DNA of 64,000 nt. Source: Durusdinium trenchii. Lineage: Eukaryota; Sar; Dinophyceae; Suessiales; Symbiodiniaceae. Positions within the stretch are counted from its first letter, which is position 1. Each line of letters begins with the position of its first letter. The DNA lies in assembly GCA_963970005.1 (NCBI GenBank), contig CAXAMN010001225.1, positions 82,670-146,669 of the forward strand, written 5' to 3'. Below the pieces are notes generated by a model. That model worked only from the letters and a program-made list of their open reading frames with translations. It was not told where the DNA came from and searched no databases. Shown one piece after another: positions 54,310 through 64,000 of the stretch. The translations under genes were made by a program, and so were the position numbers.

Positions 54310-55027
54310 CTTTATTCTAGAAGTTTATCATGTTGAAAGAAACACAAACAAAAATGCAATCACAAAATGCAACCAGAAAAACAAAAGCAATCACAAAAGC
54401 AACAACAAGAGCAAAAAAAACACTCACAAAGTGCAGCCAGAAAAACACAAGCAATCATAAAAGCAAAAACACACACACAACATTGCAAGCAAAACTGGAA
54501 CAACTCAGCCGGGCTTAGCACTTTTTGGAAGGGTCCACGTTCTGGCGCACTTTCTGGCACGCTTTTGGGCACTTTCTGGCGCACTTTTGGGTGAGGGTCC
54601 ACTTTCTGGTGCACTTTTGGTCGCTTTGTTTTTTTTTCCCGACGCCGGGTAACAAGTCGCACTTTTGGTCCCTGTTTTTTGCTCGCGAAAAAAAGAAAAC
54701 AACAAAAATATATAAAGCGAAAAAAAAAAGCGACCAAAAAGTGCGACTTTTTACCCGGCGCCGAAAAAAAGAAAGATACAAAAAGCGATAAGGGGGACTT
54801 CTGACCCGGCGCCGGAAAAACAGCGACCAAAAGTGCGACACTTGACCCGGCACCTCAAAGATCCTTGTCCAGTACTAACCCTACTTGGCCCCCCTAAACT
54901 ACGCTCTGTGTTTTGCTTGTGCTTTTTTGGTTGCACTTTTTTGTGCTGTTTTTTTGCTTTCTTGGTTGCTCTTTGGTGTGCTTTTTGTTTGCTTCTTTTT
55001 TCAAGTTTGTTGATTTCTAGAATAAAG
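54310..55027. mobile_element. Large foldback element, ~718 bp
   Basis: The ends are CTTTATTCTAGAA (left) and its inverted copy TTCTAGAATAAAG (right). Inside, A-rich sequence with GCAACCAGAAAAAC on the left faces T-rich sequence with TTTTTTGGTTGCAC on the right. Near the centre is a second, stronger inverted pair (about 54639-54690 and 54723-54775), with blocks GTCGCACTTTTGGT and ACCAAAAAGTGCGAC and CCGGGTA / TACCCGG. No transposase is encoded; Lys-rich open frames here are by-products of the A-rich sequence. Confidence 0.75.
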
Positions 55028-57674
55028 CCACCTCTGGTGGACACAACAGTAATGTAATAGATTTATTATTGTCAGATTTGCTTTAGCAGGTTGAGAATCT
55101 GGCCCAGTGGCCCCAAAGTCAGTCCTGTCCATTCAACTTCCGGGCGCCTTGCACACAGCAAGGTAGAAGCGGTCCTCAGTGGAAGGGCTCAATGAGAAAT
55201 GCATGGAACCCTGATGTCTTTTCTTTGATGGTTGGCATCCCCTAACAGAACACTCAGGCTTGGTGTGAGACCCCTCGTGGGGGTCTCACGTCGGACAAGC
55301 ACGTACAAAAGTCGATGATGTTCAGGAACTGATGATATGTTGTTCTCCAACGGTTTAGGATCGCACTTGCCTGCTCAAGCAGTCATGGCTCAAATCTTCG
55401 CCCTCTGCACCCGCACGCTAAAAAAAATCTGCACCACAACACAACGGTGTCCGAGAGGATCGAGAGGCACCATCGGTGTATGCAAATAGTCGGGTATCAC
55501 GTTTGCAGTCGCAGCACCAAAGAACTACATTGGAAACCGCCAACATCTGCTGAACGAGGCTTCTCTCTGTTTCTAGTAGGTTCTAGGCCTAGGCTGGTCT
55601 GGCTGAAGGCACCCAAGCTGAATTTGCACATATTGATGTTTGCCCTCCAAGAACACAACAACGCTGATAAAACAGTGCCCAAACCAATTCTATATATATG
55701 GTACTACTGTACATGTGTATTATTGTCAATACAAGGCTTGCAGGCAAAACCCAAGCAGTATGACAATGTGTGACACCAAGCCATCAAATCTTCCTTCAAG
55801 CACCATCTCCATCGCCCTTTCCATCCCAAAAAAGCGTCACCGCACGCCGCCGTGTCTCCAAATGTTGGCCGTGCTGGAAAAAGCGATCGAACTGAGAGGA
55901 GGCCTGGCTGTGATGCCAGGGATGCAGTCATGCAGTCAACTCGAGGCGTTTCTTGTTGGGCACCCAATGGCGTGGCCCTGTGCGTTTGACAAGGCAGGGT
56001 GAAGTGGATCATGCACGTGTCGGACGTTGAGTTGATTCTAAACCATAGTAGATGGCACACTCCCCAAGTGAGGTGGTTTCTAAGGACCTCTTTGGGTGCC
56101 AGTGCCTACTCTGAAACCGCTTCTGACGCCGTAGCTTCGGACCGCTCAACTCCTGAAACCCGAGCTGAACGTACCCCGGCCGCGACGTCACCAAGGGGGT
56201 CATACATTTGTTGTGGATGCTTTGTTTGGTACCCTTGGATCCACATGATCAAAGACCAATGATGGGTAGTCCTCCACAGTTGGGACATGATATACTATAT
56301 AATACATGATTTATGTTTAAAAGAAACATGTGATGGTACCATGGATGATTTTGGATGATCCATCCGAGTTATCCACTTTGAGGTCATGGAGATCGGCATC
56401 CCCCATCATAGCCATTTGCCCGGCTGAGCCCGGCCTGAACCACATGGCCAGCTTCCTCACCCGGACACCCTTGGCCTAAAAACGTCGCTTTCCAGTGACT
56501 TGGTCAGCAACATGAAGTCGTACTTGGGTCTCCTACATGATCTTATAGTCTGTATAGTCTGACTTATAACTTATAACCTTAGCACTGTTCACTACGGAAC
56601 ACAGTATGCCCATGCCACAACCCCACCACAACCTGGATTAATGTGCTATAGGGACCCAAACATGGGTCTTCTACAACATCACATAAGGCTCTTCCAACGT
56701 CTTGCTTGCTGAAGCATGTTGCTTTCCAAAAACTGTTCGCCCCTCATGGAAAGTGCGGCAGGTGGACAAAGGTCACGTACACATCAGCGGTTTCCTGCTC
56801 AAAGGACTGGACCAAAACTCGGTCGTTGAGGACCCGTTGACGGTTGAGCCTTCACATGAACAGGTCCCCTAGGTTCCTGGCATATGAGCAAGCCACACAT
56901 CTCTTCCTTAGATGTTGAATTTTCTGAGTTTCTCTTCTGGAGCCATCATTCTGCGACAAGCCCAACTGAACATATTCATTCATTCAGCCCCCTTACCTGG
57001 CTAAGGCTAAACTTTGTCATGATACTCCGTTCCCTACTAAGCTCTTCCAAACTTAGCTATTGTGCACAAGTGCTGCTACTTGGATGGTCTGCTTCTAGAC
57101 CGCCACGTGCTCTCCGGGTCTCCGCGGTCTCCAGGTGCTCTGCCGGCACGTCGCCCAAGGGCTCAAAGCAGCGCGCCAGGTCGCTCGGTCCCCGGAGCAG
57201 GCCTCGTTGATGTCCAAAGATCACTCCAAAGATCTCAAGAGGTTCTAAACCCAAAAGGTTTCTTTTTTTGTGAAACTAGAATTAGTTGGGGTCAGAATAG
57301 ATGGAGTTGTATGTATTTATGAACTATTCCATACATGGATGGTCTGGGATAATGGGAGGGGAGCAAGAACAATGGATTCATATCATTTACACATAGAACC
57401 ACAAGATGGATGAAGGGGTCCGAACTTATCCGCAAAAGGACAAGTTAGATAGCTTGGAGTTCGAGGAAACCTATGGAACATTCTGGAACCAGTTCAGGAC
57501 CCACCTGCAGGAGGATCTGATCTGGGCTGGTCCGGGCGACTCTGAGCATCGGAAAACTAACCAACAATGTTGTACTGTAGACAGCCGCCCAGTGGTCAAG
57601 CAGCTTGCGTCTCGCAAAAGCAAAAAGGGTCGCCCCATGGGACTCATGTCCTGCCGCATGATGCCACATGTTGG
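55028..57674. other. Intergenic, no secure gene
   Basis: Weakly protein-like minus-strand segments occur near 55760-55900 (FGDTAACGDAFLGWKGRW) and 57070-57200 (LARCFEPLGDVPAEHLET). Neither has fixed splice sites or a family. The perfect 10-bp pair GAGACCCC...GGGGTCTC at 55267-55288 is a short hairpin. Confidence 0.35.
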
Positions 57675-57788
57675 GTGTATCCCATTCCCTGTAACAATGG
57701 ATGATGATGGTTAGTATATAAAGGCCTTTCTCAAAAAATGAGTATCTTTTATAGTCTTTTATTGATTGTTACAGGTCAGAGGACACAC
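57675..57788. mobile_element. MITE-like foldback element, copy 2
   Basis: The ends GTGTATCCCATTCCCTGTAA and the inverse TTACAGGTCAGAGGACACAC pair imperfectly. The core CCTGTAACAAT is kept on both sides, and the interior starts GGATGATGATGGTTAG exactly as in the copy at 14470-14574. It is slightly longer (114 against 105 bp). Confidence 0.75.
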
Positions 57789-60700
57789 ACACAAATGACA
57801 ATAAGGTCAATCAATGATCAATCAATATGAACATGAGCATGCATGCTGGAGCTACTTGACTACGTGTTCGTACCGCAGTCTGGCTCAAAGATCTTCAAAG
57901 TCTCTGATCTTGATGGCAAGGGTGGAAACGGAAGCCTAATCCGTTGGAGATGCACTGGGCCAAAAAGTGTGTCTGGGCGACCCCAGAACTTCTCTGGAGC
58001 TTCTGGGAGTTTCCACCGAAAACACCACAAAACAGCTCCAAGCAGCCGATGGTTCGGGCCAATGAGCGCATGTACTCCTGATTGTCCGAGAAAATGGTCA
58101 ACACCTGGCAGCTCTAGGAGGAAGGCCTGGACATACCACCCACTACAACAGCAACCCCTGTTGCTCTATGACTTTGGCAGGGTACTTTCTTAGTTGACTC
58201 TAACTAATCTGATAATATATATATATACAGTAAGTTTCTTGATGGAGAGAGCTCCCTCCTGATCAACATCCGGCAGACTTGATTCAATGGGTTTGTTCCA
58301 ACATCATCTCCGTCGGCACTGCTTAAATGATGTGTCTTCAGGCAAATCCCAGCACACCAAAATCTTATCCAACCATACTCCAACCATCCCTCCTATTGAT
58401 ATCCCATAATTACGTGCAAGAAAGATCCGTCAAACTCAGCTAATGAATGTGGATCCTTTGGGCCTCTTTCCTTTTAGCCTTGAAGTATGGCAACCCTTAA
58501 CACGAAAAAGAGACGTCTGAGGTCCGACCCCAAAACTGACGCCACGCGGTCGACCTGCCGACCTGCCGAGTTGGGCGTCGGTGGGTTCCGCGCGTTCGGC
58601 GCGCGCGCGCGCGGACCAAGAAGCCGCACGCCCCCCGGTACCAAGGCCGAATGAGCATCCTGGGCTGCGAAAATGGGTGGATAGGTCCGTGTCAATTGGA
58701 CGTAGCGAAGGATGGAGCTGAGGCTAGAAGGCTGAACCCCCCAAAAAGCACTCTACAAGTCTACAAGCGGCCCCGGTATCCTTCCGAAAGTGCACAAGAT
58801 AAAATGCGAACAACCATGAGCAACCGCAATGCAGGTGGGCAAGAATCAAGCAAATCCATGCTGAAACGCCGAGTGGAACGGTCGAGTATATCAAAGCGTC
58901 TTCGTTGTGGAAGGTTGATTAGGGTCGATCCGGGTGGAACCCCAAAGACATGCGATCACACCAGATTGGCGATCTGCTGGGTCCAAAGGCTTTAGTGGTA
59001 ACCCGTCGACATGTCATAGCTTGACATTCTTATTCTCATTTTTCTCCGGGCTTCAATAAAGAACTCTGAGGTCAAAAGGTGGAGATAGGACTCAGCATCG
59101 TCACAGGAGGCCTGGGTAGTGGAAGAATTGCGATGTTTGCCTGATAGTTGCCAACGCTCCCCAACAAAGAACTCAAACTTGGGCCCTCAAAACATGCTAT
59201 GTATATCAGTACCTACCTTTTCTGTGAAAACATCGTGCTTTACAGTATTGGTAGCATACATCTCTCTCTCTATCTATCTATCTATCTATTTATATATATT
59301 TATATAGTTGGCTTCAGAAGTTGCACTGTACCTCACGGGCAACATCAAAAAGCCTTCCCGAGCACAATGATTGGTTCAAGACCCAGGACCTGTGTCAGTT
59401 AACTAATCATTTATAGTAAGGACATAATTTCCTCTGGTACGGCCTTTGCGTGTGACACTGCTACCCAAGTGTAGCACTCAAGGAAAACATAATGAACAAG
59501 CATGAACAAAGGCATAAACACATGTTGCCTCAGCTGAAAGACCATCACACTCTCCATAGTAAAACACGCATAAAACAGTGTCAAAATGCAGAGTTCTTGC
59601 TAAGGGAGAACCTTCCAGCAGTTGCAAGGGGTTGCTTTTTTCACCCCACATGAGTGTATATATAAGCGGAAATGAGAACTCCGGGTTCAGTCAGCGTTTG
59701 TGAATCTCAAGGGCCCACCGTCTCAGCAGTCCCCAAAGCCTCCCCCATCTCGCCCACAAGAAGAAACCCGCTGCAGTTCTTGCAAGGCACATTTCCTGAT
59801 GCCGGAGCTTAAGATCTGGCAGAGGTTCCAAAATACATGTTTCCCCCCTGTAAACCAGGTGTTTCTTTGGCGACATAAGCCACCTTTCAGCTCCTGCAGT
59901 CATTTGAGTCATTTACTTTCAATCCACCGCAAGCTGACCATTCACCGATGAGTATAGTACTAGAAACGCAGGGATTGTTGCAGGGCAAAGGCCTCTATTG
60001 GGATCAGGATCAGGATCTACTCTAAGTCTTCAACACACAGGCCTGGGAAAACATTCCAGGTAGGTGGTGGTTCATCCATAAGCATACACCGGCAGTTTAA
60101 TGTGTCAAAGCCTGTTGGCTGTTGCGGGAATCATCACTTGACAGTCGGTTTTCTGCAAGGAGGAGATCCACTGTCCTTGCATGCCCCTCCCGCACTCCAA
60201 TTTCAGGTCACCCTGACCATCCCTGACCCATAGCCAGGTGGAAACAAACCAGAAGTGGGTGAACTATGACCAGGTCATTCCACCGTGGGCCAAAAGGGTC
60301 AAAAAGATTGTGCATACTGAAGCATCGGAACCATCAACTGCAAGGGCCGTTTGATGAAATGGCATCTTTTCAGCTGAGTCGGGCCATGGCCTTCTACACC
60401 CACACAAAGAGCTGCAAAGGAACTGGCAACAGCTGAAGATTGCCAGGTTGTAAAGAATGATGGAACAAAGTAGTCAGTTGAAAGTTAGAGGCTCCCCAAA
60501 CTATAAGTTTGTTCGATGGAGGACTCAGGAACCACGGAATGAAGCTGGGCTGCACCCCTGGGACAGTGACTCCCGCACGCTCAGATACAAATCTGCCGAA
60601 GAATGTACACCTTCGGTGGAGTTCAATCTGCCTTGCACCTGCAGAAGGATCCTAACACTGCCCCGTCGTCCGCGCGTCACCAAGGTGCTGGTGGTTTGCG

Positions 60701-62302
60701 GGGGCTCGGGAAAGTTGATGCACATGGTGCTGAGGCTTCCTGCAAAATGGAAGAACATGGGCTGGTCACAAGGATATCCTTTCTGTCTAGAAAGCCCAAG
60801 GTGTTTACCGTAAAGACCATGCTTTCTGAATAACAGGCTGCTTTAGATCTTCAAATGTTTCTGGATGCTTCTTGTGAACACCTGATGCGTTGCCTAAACA
60901 CATGATGCTCATATTGTGGTCGGCACGACGGCTTCTTCGGGAGCCAGGAATGGACATGTCATCGCCTCAAGAGTTGTGTCCAACCACCGGCAAGCACACG
61001 GTGACATCAAAGAAGGACATGTCACACAGTCCAGGACAGTGCTTGCTATGCTTGCTGGTTGCAACAACAAGGAGGAAAAGGTCTTCTTGATATGCCACAC
61101 TCCCTACTACTCAAACCTTCCGGCTTGGGTCAGGTGGTATTTTTAGCAGGGTGCTATCTAAAAACTCGCCTACTTGACAAATCCAACCATAACCCAAGCT
61201 CAAAATCGCTCGCTTATTCTGACACCGTCCTTACTCAAGGGAGTCACGTGCGACTTGTGAGCAGAAGCAGTGCACCCGGAGTCAAGTAGAATGGACTTGC
61301 CAGACTAGCATTCTAAGGATCTTTCACAGGCCGGCCTTCTGGAATCATGCTCTTGAGAAAGGATCCGGCATCACCTGTGCAGTCGGTCAAAAAAGTCGAC
61401 CTCTCCTGAACTCTTCTTGGACTGAAGCTCAACATAGGAAGCCTGGCTGGAAGCCTCCGTAAAGTGCTGTTGAGCGAACTCCCTAAGACCGAACAGCGAA
61501 CAGGTCCGACCGACCAGCCACTTCAGCCTGCCAGGACCGCCAAATTCGAGCACTTCTCAAAAACCTCAGCAGCCCCGGAGTTAGTGGTTCATGACGTGCT
61601 GTGTTGTCATTGCTGTGATGCTTTCTGTTCGATGTGCAGCGACTAAAGTTTCTAAAGCTTATAATTGTCGATATATATATATATATATCTATAGGTTTTC
61701 CTTCGATTCAACATGATTCAACAGTTCAACCTAGGTCCAACCAACTGAATGTTATATATATATATACAGTAAACATCCATGTCACTATTCACCATGTTTC
61801 TTTCCTCAATGCCCAGCAGGATTAAACATCTGCATGCTGCAACTGGTTGGTCAATATGGCACGAAAAGAACCCTTGGACCCGGCCGGAATACGGAAAAAT
61901 AGAGCTCAATGTATCCACTGGATTTGAGTTCTTCTCAACCACGTGAGATCATCTTTGTCCACCTTCTACCATGTTTAGAGCCGCTTCCAGTCAGCACCAT
62001 GTCACAGACTTGGTCACGATGCTCCAAACACGGTCATAGCGTAACTCACCTCAGTGGGGGCATTGTGCGCAAACTCTATTGACCTTCCTGGGAAGTATGA
62101 GCGCGGGTGAATGATTCTGCAATTTTCACCAAAGATCCAGAGGTATGTGCACAGTGCATGGAAAAGCACATACAGTATATCGCCAATAGAAGGAATTGCC
62201 TTTCAGGCGGCCTTGCGTGCTCTCTGGATTGAAAAAGGGGGACCTTGATCAAATCGTGACTTCTGCAAGCAAATCATTGAATTTGCTTGCAGTACAATGA
62301 GC
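57789..62302. other. Intergenic with microsatellites, no secure gene
   Basis: AT runs at 58215-58228, 61670-61690 and 61752-61766, and a CTCT/TATC run at 59258-59300. Protein-like but unsupported frames occur near 57900-58100 (both strands) and 60650-60760 (plus, VTKVLVVCGGSGKLMH). Several frames near 58540-58640 are GC-rich. Confidence 0.35.
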
Positions 62303-62896
62303 TTACTCTTCCATGTGCATGGGATGTTGATGAACATATCTTTCTGTGCAAATCTCAAAAATGAACAAAACTGCCGTGGTCTTTAAACCTGTGTAACCCC
62401 TGCATGATGTTCTGGTTGGTAGCTGGAATGCCGACTCTCGTCCTCGTTTGGCAAACAGCCTCGTCACCCAGGTGTCAGGCCAATACACAGCCCGGAAATG
62501 CAACGCCAGCGACCCTTGTCTTTTGGAAGCTCCTTCGCTATTTTGACCGATTTTGGCGGTCAAAGTCCGCTTTATCATGCTTGGGTGGGCAAACACCACT
62601 GCCATACTCCTGACCATATGATCAACGCAAAATAAATACGGAAACTTGATCACCAAATCCAAGCGGATCCTAGTTTGGGTCTCCCATTTGTCTGCTCGCT
62701 GCCGTCTGCACCTCTCCCTTTCTCCCAGTGGCTGGCCACCCAGTTGGCCGCTGGATCTTTTAAGGCCTGCGCCACCACCCAGTCTCCTGTGCCGGAGCAC
62801 ACCTGGCGCGAGCTTTTGTTCGCGAAGCTCCGCTCCCTGCGCACGCATCAGGTTCCAAGCTGTCAAATATGAGAACTGTACACGTGTGAAGTACAC
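62303..62896 (-). CDS. 197-codon open frame, possible exon content
   Basis: Two parts look plausible. In this frame (about 62430-62600) it reads MIKRTLTAKIGQNSEGASK and YWPDTWVTRLFAKRGRES. In an overlapping minus frame (62650-62844) it reads MRRERSFANKSSRQVCSG, then DWVVAQALKDPAANWVASHW. They are probably different exons of one or two minus-strand genes rather than a single protein. No family is recognised. Confidence 0.25.
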   Translation of the reverse strand: MYFTRVQFSYLTAWNLMRAQGAELREQKLAPGVLRHRRLGGGAGLKRSSGQLGGQPLGERERCRRQRADKWETQTRIRLDLVIKFPYLFCVDHMVRSMAVVFAHPSMIKRTLTAKIGQNSEGASKRQGSLALHFRAVYWPDTWVTRLFAKRGRESAFQLPTRTSCRGYTGLKTTAVLFIFEICTERYVHQHPMHMEE

Positions 62897-63296
62897 TTAG
62901 TGAGAGCACCGCACTGAAAAGGCCTTCTGGTAACCTGGTTGAGATTTCTTGAGTATATTACTATTACAGCTCGTTTTCTATGCTATATAATGACATCAAA
63001 AAACAAATGCGTACGCACTTCATTCTGATACCAACATCCTGCAACACCGACCGGAAGTCCCAAATACGAACTCATGGGCGGCGTGTGTCTCTGTCGCTGT
63101 GAGTCTGCGTGGATGGGATCAGAATCGGAACGGTCAACGACCTGATGCGCCAGAGGCTGTGGAGTTTTTCGTTGGGACGATACAGTTCCCGGGATCGTTA
63201 CGTGGATGGCCCCGCAAGGATGACTATTTTCCAGTATTATACAAACCGGTGGTTTTACATGGTTTTGCACATCCATGATTCCTCGGGGGAGTGGCT

Positions 63297-63427
63297 TCCA
63301 CGGGCATCTTCCCGCCTCGAGCTTGACCGGCCCGTCGCTGCCAAAGATCCTCTTCCAGCGCAGCTGGGAGCCCTTCAGGCAGCGCTTCAGCTGAGCTCGG
63401 CTGTCCTCGACCGTTCAGAGGACCCAT
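63297..63427 (-). CDS. Possible exon, unidentified
   Basis: The minus-strand frame reads VEDSRAQLKRCLKGSQLRW, then KRIFGSDGPVKLEAGRCP, with a helical, basic character. A neighbouring frame is also open. It may belong with the segments at 62.4-62.9 kb. No family is recognised. Confidence 0.3.
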
Positions 63428-64000
63428 GATCCTAATGGTATATATACAACTTGATTAGCACTGCACTACTATTCAGACTATTCACTAGTGATTAATATGA
63501 TGCATATTCATATTGAATATTACAGTAACCTGTCGGTGCCAAATCACGAATGAATCTAGCACTTGGTCACTGGAAGTTGCCAATATGCCAGACTCTTCTG
63601 TGTTCATCCAATGGCCAGTGAAGTCCTTCACTTATATCACTCAGGCGGTACAATTCGCATCCGGCAAATCTCCTCTTCTTCTCCAAATCCTCGCAGGAAG
63701 CACTCCTCCAGCCCAAAGCCTTGACACAGCGCCTGGCGATGCGATCCTAACCTGTTGACCATGGCCTCGCAAACCAAGCGATGGTTCTTTTGTTGGTGCA
63801 TCTTGATTCATGGCATTCGTCTTGAGATCAGCTGGCCAGCTTTGGGGGATGAGCCACAGCCACTGAATCCGTGTGGGAAGCAGCCTTGAACACTTCCCCG
63901 TGTAGAACACCACGTCCAGCCGTGTCGATGTCAGTGCACCGCCGTGGCACGGCGAACAAACGGCCAAAAGCACCCATGAGGTCGAAGTCTTCCTGCGGAG
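63428..64000. other. Window end, unresolved
   Basis: Two minus-strand frames are open to the window edge (one with EDFDLMGAFGRLFAVPRR, one with STRLDVVFYTGKCSRLLP). It is not possible to choose between them here. Confidence 0.3.

Noticed and set aside
54360-55044. Lys/Gln-rich and Phe-rich frames of 75-156 codons
   Set aside because: By-products of A-rich and T-rich arms of the foldback element at 54310-55027.
1-64000. Possible CRISPR array, operon or prokaryotic gene cluster
   Set aside because: No regularly spaced direct repeats with unique spacers. The arrays present are contiguous tandem repeats, and the only secure gene is intron-rich and eukaryotic.

Overview
The window looks like a nuclear contig from a dinoflagellate, most like Symbiodiniaceae or a related core dinoflagellate. 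Five things point that way. (1) A minus-strand multi-exon ion-channel gene can be spliced by eye across 11 phase-matched junctions. Its donors are GT, GC and GA, and every acceptor is AG followed by G, which is the dinoflagellate splice style. (2) There is a 15-nt exact remnant of the dinoflagellate trans-spliced leader (minus strand, 50902-50916). (3) A decayed minus-strand retroelement encodes a gag-like protein and a cytosine-methyltransferase-like domain of a kind I recall from dinoflagellate genomes. (4) Gene density is very low. (5) Simple, tandem and foldback repeats are abundant. There is no sign of prokaryotic organisation, and no rRNA or tRNA gene could be supported.

Layout. 0-8 kb is non-coding: a foldback element (289-560), a 13-bp tandem array (1866-2418), a 52-bp array (2431-2664) and smaller repeats. 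8-10 kb holds protein-like minus-strand segments that may be exons of one unidentified gene. 10-16.4 kb is mostly non-coding with three foldback elements. 16.8-30.4 kb is the main discovery: exons of a voltage-gated K+ channel with a C-linker and a cyclic-nucleotide-binding-like domain. They run on the minus strand from S1 (30.4 kb) through S2, S3, S4, the end of S5, the turret, the pore with S6, the C-linker and the CNBD to about 16.85 kb. One of them is a 23-nt microexon. The first exons, an S1-S2 linker, the S4-S5 part, a piece just before the pore helix and the C-terminus were not located. 32.7-41.7 kb is almost entirely repeats: four copies of a ~160-bp repeat, a ~510-bp foldback, 63-bp, 16-bp, 85-bp and 42-bp arrays, and a 10-bp assembly gap at 39085-39094.

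42-45.1 kb carries the retroelement. 45.1-64 kb is gene-poor. It has a handful of unassigned protein-like segments, the spliced-leader relict, a ~718-bp foldback element (54310-55027), and a second copy (57675-57788) of the small inverted-repeat element seen at 14470-14574.

How the parts relate. The channel gene and the retroelement share the minus strand, as expected if genes lie in unidirectional runs. Several repeats, including the ~400-bp GAT microsatellite and an 83-bp near-perfect hairpin, lie inside channel introns. The spliced-leader relict suggests that reinsertion of processed mRNA has contributed to this locus.
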